Source of the DNA: Clostridia bacterium | GTDB lineage: Bacteria; Bacillota_A; Clostridia; Oscillospirales; Acutalibacteraceae | Assembly: GCA_024699005.1 (NCBI GenBank) | Contig: JAILQN010000009.1 | Coordinates: forward strand, 1 to 10,169 | Reading direction: 5' to 3' | DNA: 10,169 bases | Shown here: positions 6,321 through 10,169 of the stretch, piece by piece | Layout of the letters: the number at the start of each line of letters is the position of its first letter | How positions within the stretch are numbered: position 1 is the first letter of the stretch | The notes under the pieces: generated by a model | What the model was told of the DNA's origin: nothing | Seen by the model: only the letters and a program-made list of their open reading frames with translations | The model's database searches: none | Translations under genes and position numbers: made by a program

Positions 6321-9300
6321 ATGAAGTCTCTGAAACGTATTCTGAAAATGACCGGCACGCTTGCCTGCGTTCTGTTTCTGGTCGCCGTCTGCGCATTCTT
6401 TGCCTGCGCGGAGGGCGGAGACTCCGATCCGGAGCCCGAGATGGTGCGGTCTGAAACTATCATCAATCTTATGTACCCCGACGGAAGCGAAGAAGAATAC
6501 TCCTACGGTCACAACGACGTAACTTTCAGCGTGGTGATCGGGAACGAAACGGTCGCGACCGACGTCACCTATTGGAGTGACGATGTACCGGAAGGCACGA
6601 CGGTCAGGATCACTTCCATCCATGCGGAGAACTCTCTGTACGTTGAGCCGCAGCTCACTATATCAAAAACTGTTTATGAAAACGACAATCAGATCGAGAT
6701 CCCCGTATACGCGCCGTCGTATATACAGGTGCAGCCCGTGGCAAATCTGAATGGGCCTGACAACGGCACCGGCGACTATTACATTTACAACGTATATATC
6801 AACGGTGTCCTGGAGAAGGAAAACGTGTGGGGTCATACGGACTTCTACGTCCCATATCTCGGAAGCTGGGAGATCAGAGATGTCCGGACACCCGCCGACA
6901 ACGGAACGGACGGGTACACAACGTCATACAGTTTATCCTATACTGAGGACTGGACGGACAGGGAGATCGATCTGTCTCTTCCGCCGCTGGTGGATAAAGT
7001 TGACGTGAACGTCATGACTGACGAAACGCACGAATGGTGGGACGGAATTGATGAATGTACCTTCGACGTCCTTGCAAACGGCACTAAGATCGCGGACGAC
7101 GTGCATGATTTCAACGCCATGCTTCCCCTGGGCGCGACTGTTACCGTAAACGATATCAGATTGACCGACCCATGCCTTGCGCTGCGCGCATCCGGAGCGA
7201 TCACCAAGACGCTCACAGTGACAGACGATACCAAAATCTGGGTCAACCTTGTATCTCACAGGTGGTCCGCAGCCTCGGCGACGCCCGGCTCGGACGGAAA
7301 TGACGGAGAGATCGTATATACGTGTTCCGTCTGCGGAGAAACGAAAACCTGTTCGTTCACGGATTCCGGAGCGAGCTTCGAAGCGTTCATCGGGGATCAG
7401 TGGGGGGATTACTTCACGGCGCTGACGAACAATGACGGCGCGTTCTCGGCTCTGCCCTATGACGGCGAGGCTCTCACGCGCTGGCGCTTCGAAAGGCTTT
7501 CAGACGGCTCTTACCGGATACTCAGCGCGGCTGACGGACTCGCGTTGACTGTACTGAACACGGTCGCCGACAACTATCGGGGATTAGGTCTGACGCTCGC
7601 CGAGCCGGACGGCAGTCCCGCGCAGTCGTTCTGGCTGCATTGCTCCGATCACGATTCATATTGGTACGCGATATACTCGACACTGTCGCCGGATTCCGTG
7701 TTCTGCTCCCAGGATTACGACACTCCGTCGCTGAGCGGCAGCGAGGGCTGGTGGCAGCTGCGCGTGATAGAGGACCTGGGCGACGATTTCCTCGGGGAGC
7801 TGCGTTTTTCGTACGACCTGAATAAAGCCGCGTCCGCACTCGGCTCGAACGTGGAGATAGCCGATTTTGACGGAGGCGCGGCACAGCGCTGGCGCTTTGT
7901 GCGGCAGCAAAACGGCGCTTACAAAATTACGAACGAGGCAAAAGGCCTTGTGATGACGGCGGAGCCCGCCGAAGATGCCGAGTCGCCCTGGAGGAACACG
8001 GGACTTGCCGCTGCAAACGGTTCGGCTGATCAGCTCTGGTATATATTCCGCCAGCCGGGATACGGTCGCGCAAAGTATTATCTGCAGCCTGCAGGAGCGG
8101 GCGGCGTGCTCGACCTTACGAACGGCGATATGACGTCCGGCACCACGATCGGAGTCTGGGAGCTGCACGGCGGCTATCAGGAGCAGTGGAGCGTGCTGCG
8201 GTACGTCGATCTCGGGTCAGACGCCTCCTCGGAGTGGCAGGTAGTGAACGCCGTTGTCGGCAAACCTCTTACCGGGTCCGACAGTCTGATTCAGGGCGAT
8301 TACACGGATACGGACGCATGGCGCTTCGTAAAGCTTGAAAACGGCGCGTATACCATTTCGGACAGTAGCGGCAATCGCTTCTGGACCGTTGAGAACGGCG
8401 GCGCATTGAATTCCGACGTCATTCTCGCCGCTTATACCGGCGCATCCAACCAGCAATGGTTCATATATGAGGATTATTATAACGATTACGAAGCTTACGA
8501 ACGGCACGGATATGTGTTTCTCCGGCCGGCATGCGCCGTGACGGTACTGGATCTCTTATTCTGCGACACGACCACCGGCACGAACGTCGAGGTTTTTGAG
8601 ATGCACGGCGGTGATGCGGAACAGTGGCTGCTTCTGACCGACGCGGGCATATCGGCGGTCAGCTGCGCCGAGATCCTTGCGAACGAAAAAGACGCCGCAC
8701 TGACAAACGACGCAGGATATAATTACGAGCCGATGCGCTTTGAGCCGTATACCGGCGCAGACGATCAGCTCTGGTTCCTGGAGCCGCAGACGAACGGGAA
8801 TATCATGATCCGCAGCGGGCAGTTCGGCGAGTACTGGACCCTTACAGACGAATCCTCGGTCGAGCTCGCGGCGGCGGACGCCGGCGCGGAGCAGGAATGG
8901 CGGATATTCCGGGATCCGGACGGCGCTTATTATATCCGCGCCGCGGACGGCCCGTTTGTAATGAATTCCGACATCCGGCTTCGCGTGAGCGACACGAACG
9001 AAGCAAAATATCACAGATTCACGTTCAACGAGTATGGAGTGCTCGGTTCCGTTTCTCTCTCCGCCGCGACAGTCACGTATAACGGCAGCGTGCGCAGCCC
9101 CTCGGTCACTGTGAAAGACACCCGCGGGCAGACGCTGAAGCAGGGAACGGATTACATTCTCACCGTGCCCGGGGGCAGAAAGAACGCCGGCACGTACACC
9201 TACACCGCCGCCGGGAAGGGCTTTTACCGCGGAACGCTGAGCGCGGATCTCGTTATCCGCAAACAGGCGCTCAGCGCATCGCGTATTACGCTCTCCTGGA

Positions 9301-10169
9301 CAGACAATGAGTATAACGGCGAGGTCCTGAAGCCGGCGGTCACGGTAAAGAACGCGGCGGGTGTTACGCTGACTGAGGGGACCTCATATACGCTCACATG
9401 GTCCGGTGACAGCAAGCTGCCCGGGACTTACACCGTGACGGTGAAGGGCAATGGCAATTTCTCCGGTTCGGTACCGATGACGTATACCGTAAGCAAACAG
9501 GCGCTCAGCGCATCGCGTATAACGCTCTCCTGGACAAGCAAACCGTATAACAGCGCCGAACAGAAGCCGACGGTCACAGTAAAGAACGCGGCGGGTCTTA
9601 CGCTGACGGAGGGGACCTCATATACGCTCACATGGTCCGGTGACAGCAAGCTGCCCGGCACGTACACCGTGACCGTGAACGCAAAAGGGGACAAATATTC
9701 CGGCTCGGTACCGATGACGTATACCATCGGCAAACAGCCGCTTGACGCCTCGCGCGTGACGCTCTCGTGGACAAGCAAGGTCTATAACGGCGAGGTCCAG
9801 AAACCGACGGTCACTGTAAAGAATTCCAAGGGTCTCACGCTGACGGAAGGGACTTCCTACACCCTAACGTGGTCCGGTGAAAGCAAGACGCCCGGCACAT
9901 ACACGGTGACTGTGAAAGCAAAAGGCGACAAATACTCCGGCTCGGTACCAAAGACTTATACCATAACCAAGCAGCCGATTGACGCTTCGCGCGTGACGCT
10001 CTCGTGGACAAGCAAGGTCTATAACGGCGATGTCCAGAAACCGACGGTCACTGTAAAGAATTCCAAGGGTCTCACGCTGACGGAAGGGACTTCCTACACC
10101 CTAACGTGGTCCGGTGAAAGCAAGACGCCCGGCACATACACGGTGACTGTGAAAGCAAAAGGCGACAAA
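6321..10169 (+). CDS. Large secreted ricin-type lectin / Ig-like repeat protein, 3' end outside window
   Basis: The frame stays open from ATG 6321 (TGGAGGTG at 6306-6313) to the window end: 1283 codons and no stop. Order of parts: signal peptide 1-30, cleaved after ACA or possibly lipidated at Cys29; three divergent tandem beta domains (about 44-130, 134-221, 226-311), each with a V-x-x-NG/GN-type strand and a P-x-G-type turn; a CxxC stretch with C335, C338 and C344 (YTCSVCGETKT), a motif common in clostridial surface proteins; four predicted ricin-type beta-trefoils (about 352-482, 483-627, 632-773, 776-908) marked by W388, W438, W524, W573, W623, W667, W713, W769, W818 and W860, mostly in QxW-like contexts; then Ig/MBG-like repeats from 911 onward. 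The architecture suggests extracellular glycan binding or adhesion. No catalytic domain is visible; a wall anchor, enzyme or more repeats may follow beyond the window. Confidence 0.88.
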   Translation, partial: MKSLKRILKMTGTLACVLFLVAVCAFFACAEGGDSDPEPEMVRSETIINLMYPDGSEEEYSYGHNDVTFSVVIGNETVATDVTYWSDDVPEGTTVRITSIHAENSLYVEPQLTISKTVYENDNQIEIPVYAPSYIQVQPVANLNGPDNGTGDYYIYNVYINGVLEKENVWGHTDFYVPYLGSWEIRDVRTPADNGTDGYTTSYSLSYTEDWTDREIDLSLPPLVDKVDVNVMTDETHEWWDGIDECTFDVLANGTKIADDVHDFNAMLPLGATVTVNDIRLTDPCLALRASGAITKTLTVTDDTKIWVNLVSHRWSAASATPGSDGNDGEIVYTCSVCGETKTCSFTDSGASFEAFIGDQWGDYFTALTNNDGAFSALPYDGEALTRWRFERLSDGSYRILSAADGLALTVLNTVADNYRGLGLTLAEPDGSPAQSFWLHCSDHDSYWYAIYSTLSPDSVFCSQDYDTPSLSGSEGWWQLRVIEDLGDDFLGELRFSYDLNKAASALGSNVEIADFDGGAAQRWRFVRQQNGAYKITNEAKGLVMTAEPAEDAESPWRNTGLAAANGSADQLWYIFRQPGYGRAKYYLQPAGAGGVLDLTNGDMTSGTTIGVWELHGGYQEQWSVLRYVDLGSDASSEWQVVNAVVGKPLTGSDSLIQGDYTDTDAWRFVKLENGAYTISDSSGNRFWTVENGGALNSDVILAAYTGASNQQWFIYEDYYNDYEAYERHGYVFLRPACAVTVLDLLFCDTTTGTNVEVFEMHGGDAEQWLLLTDAGISAVSCAEILANEKDAALTNDAGYNYEPMRFEPYTGADDQLWFLEPQTNGNIMIRSGQFGEYWTLTDESSVELAAADAGAEQEWRIFRDPDGAYYIRAADGPFVMNSDIRLRVSDTNEAKYHRFTFNEYGVLGSVSLSAATVTYNGSVRSPSVTVKDTRGQTLKQGTDYILTVPGGRKNAGTYTYTAAGKGFYRGTLSADLVIRKQALSASRITLSWTDNEYNGEVLKPAVTVKNAAGVTLTEGTSYTLTWSGDSKLPGTYTVTVKGNGNFSGSVPMTYTVSKQALSASRITLSWTSKPYNSAEQKPTVTVKNAAGLTLTEGTSYTLTWSGDSKLPGTYTVTVNAKGDKYSGSVPMTYTIGKQPLDASRVTLSWTSKVYNGEVQKPTVTVKNSKGLTLTEGTSYTLTWSGESKTPGTYTVTVKAKGDKYSGSVPKTYTITKQPIDASRVTLSWTSKVYNGDVQKPTVTVKNSKGLTLTEGTSYTLTWSGESKTPGTYTVTVKAKGDK
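9051..10169 (+). repeat. Tandem Ig/MBG-like coding repeats, units of 78-79 residues
   Basis: Inside the lectin-like gene, units begin at 9051 (72 aa, divergent), 9267 (78 aa), 9501 (79 aa), 9738 (79 aa) and 9975 (65 aa seen, cut by the window end). Units 2-5 share A/P-L/I-S/D-ASR-I/V-TLSW, YN, K-P-x-VTVKN, TLTEGTSYTLTWSG, PGTYTVTV and SGSVP-x-TYT. The fourth and fifth differ at only three bases over the 195 compared, so their duplication is recent. Such units usually form extended stalks on bacterial surface proteins. Confidence 0.9.

Noticed and set aside
7522..9778. Several long open frames on the minus strand
   Set aside because: They are shadows of the lectin-like gene, caused by its codon composition. 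They have no ribosome sites, and their Arg/Val-rich products resemble no family.
9267..10169. CRISPR or satellite array
   Set aside because: The repeat units are 234-237 nt, in frame, without unique spacers, and translate into Ig-like protein domains.

Overview
The window looks like chromosomal DNA from a Gram-positive anaerobe of the Bacillota, probably a gut or rumen Clostridia-type organism. The signs are strong AGGAG-type ribosome sites, a perfect sigma-A promoter, several Cys-anchored lipoproteins, a zinc-binding-protein C-terminus of the clostridial kind, and a large secreted repeat protein with ricin-type lectin modules. No species can be named from the sequence alone. All supported genes are on the + strand.

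Region 1 (1-2954) is a metal-uptake operon of the ZnuACB/ABC-3 type. A non-coding stretch with a 16-bp perfect inverted repeat (19-34/62-77) comes first. It is followed by the C-terminal half of a znuA-like binding protein that has lost its N-terminus. Intact genes for the ATPase (znuC-like) and the permease (znuB-like) come next, tightly packed, and then a lipoprotein with two OB-fold-like halves. A strong hairpin terminator closes the unit at 2983-3024.

Region 2 (3025-5933) starts with a textbook promoter (TTGACA, 17 bp, TATAAT). It drives two lipoprotein genes 22 bp apart: a ~542-aa beta-rich protein with a WG-repeat-like segment, and a PstS-family solute-binding protein without transporter genes beside it. 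A 13-bp-stem hairpin at 5901-5933 probably ends the transcript.

Region 3 (5934-6320) is non-coding, with a heptanucleotide tandem repeat and an extended -10 promoter just before the next gene.

Region 4 (6321-10169, running off the window) is one open frame of at least 1283 codons. It encodes a secreted protein with three divergent N-terminal beta domains, a small CxxC motif, four predicted ricin-type beta-trefoils, and at least five Ig/MBG-like repeats. The last two repeats are almost identical in DNA. Its likely role is carbohydrate binding or adhesion at the cell surface; no catalytic domain is visible.

I found no CRISPR array, tRNA, rRNA, transposase, phage gene or clear defence system. 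The main points of interest are the decapitated znuA next to a palindrome, the lipoprotein added to the metal operon, the orphan PstS-like/WG-like lipoprotein pair, and the growing repeat array in the lectin-like protein.
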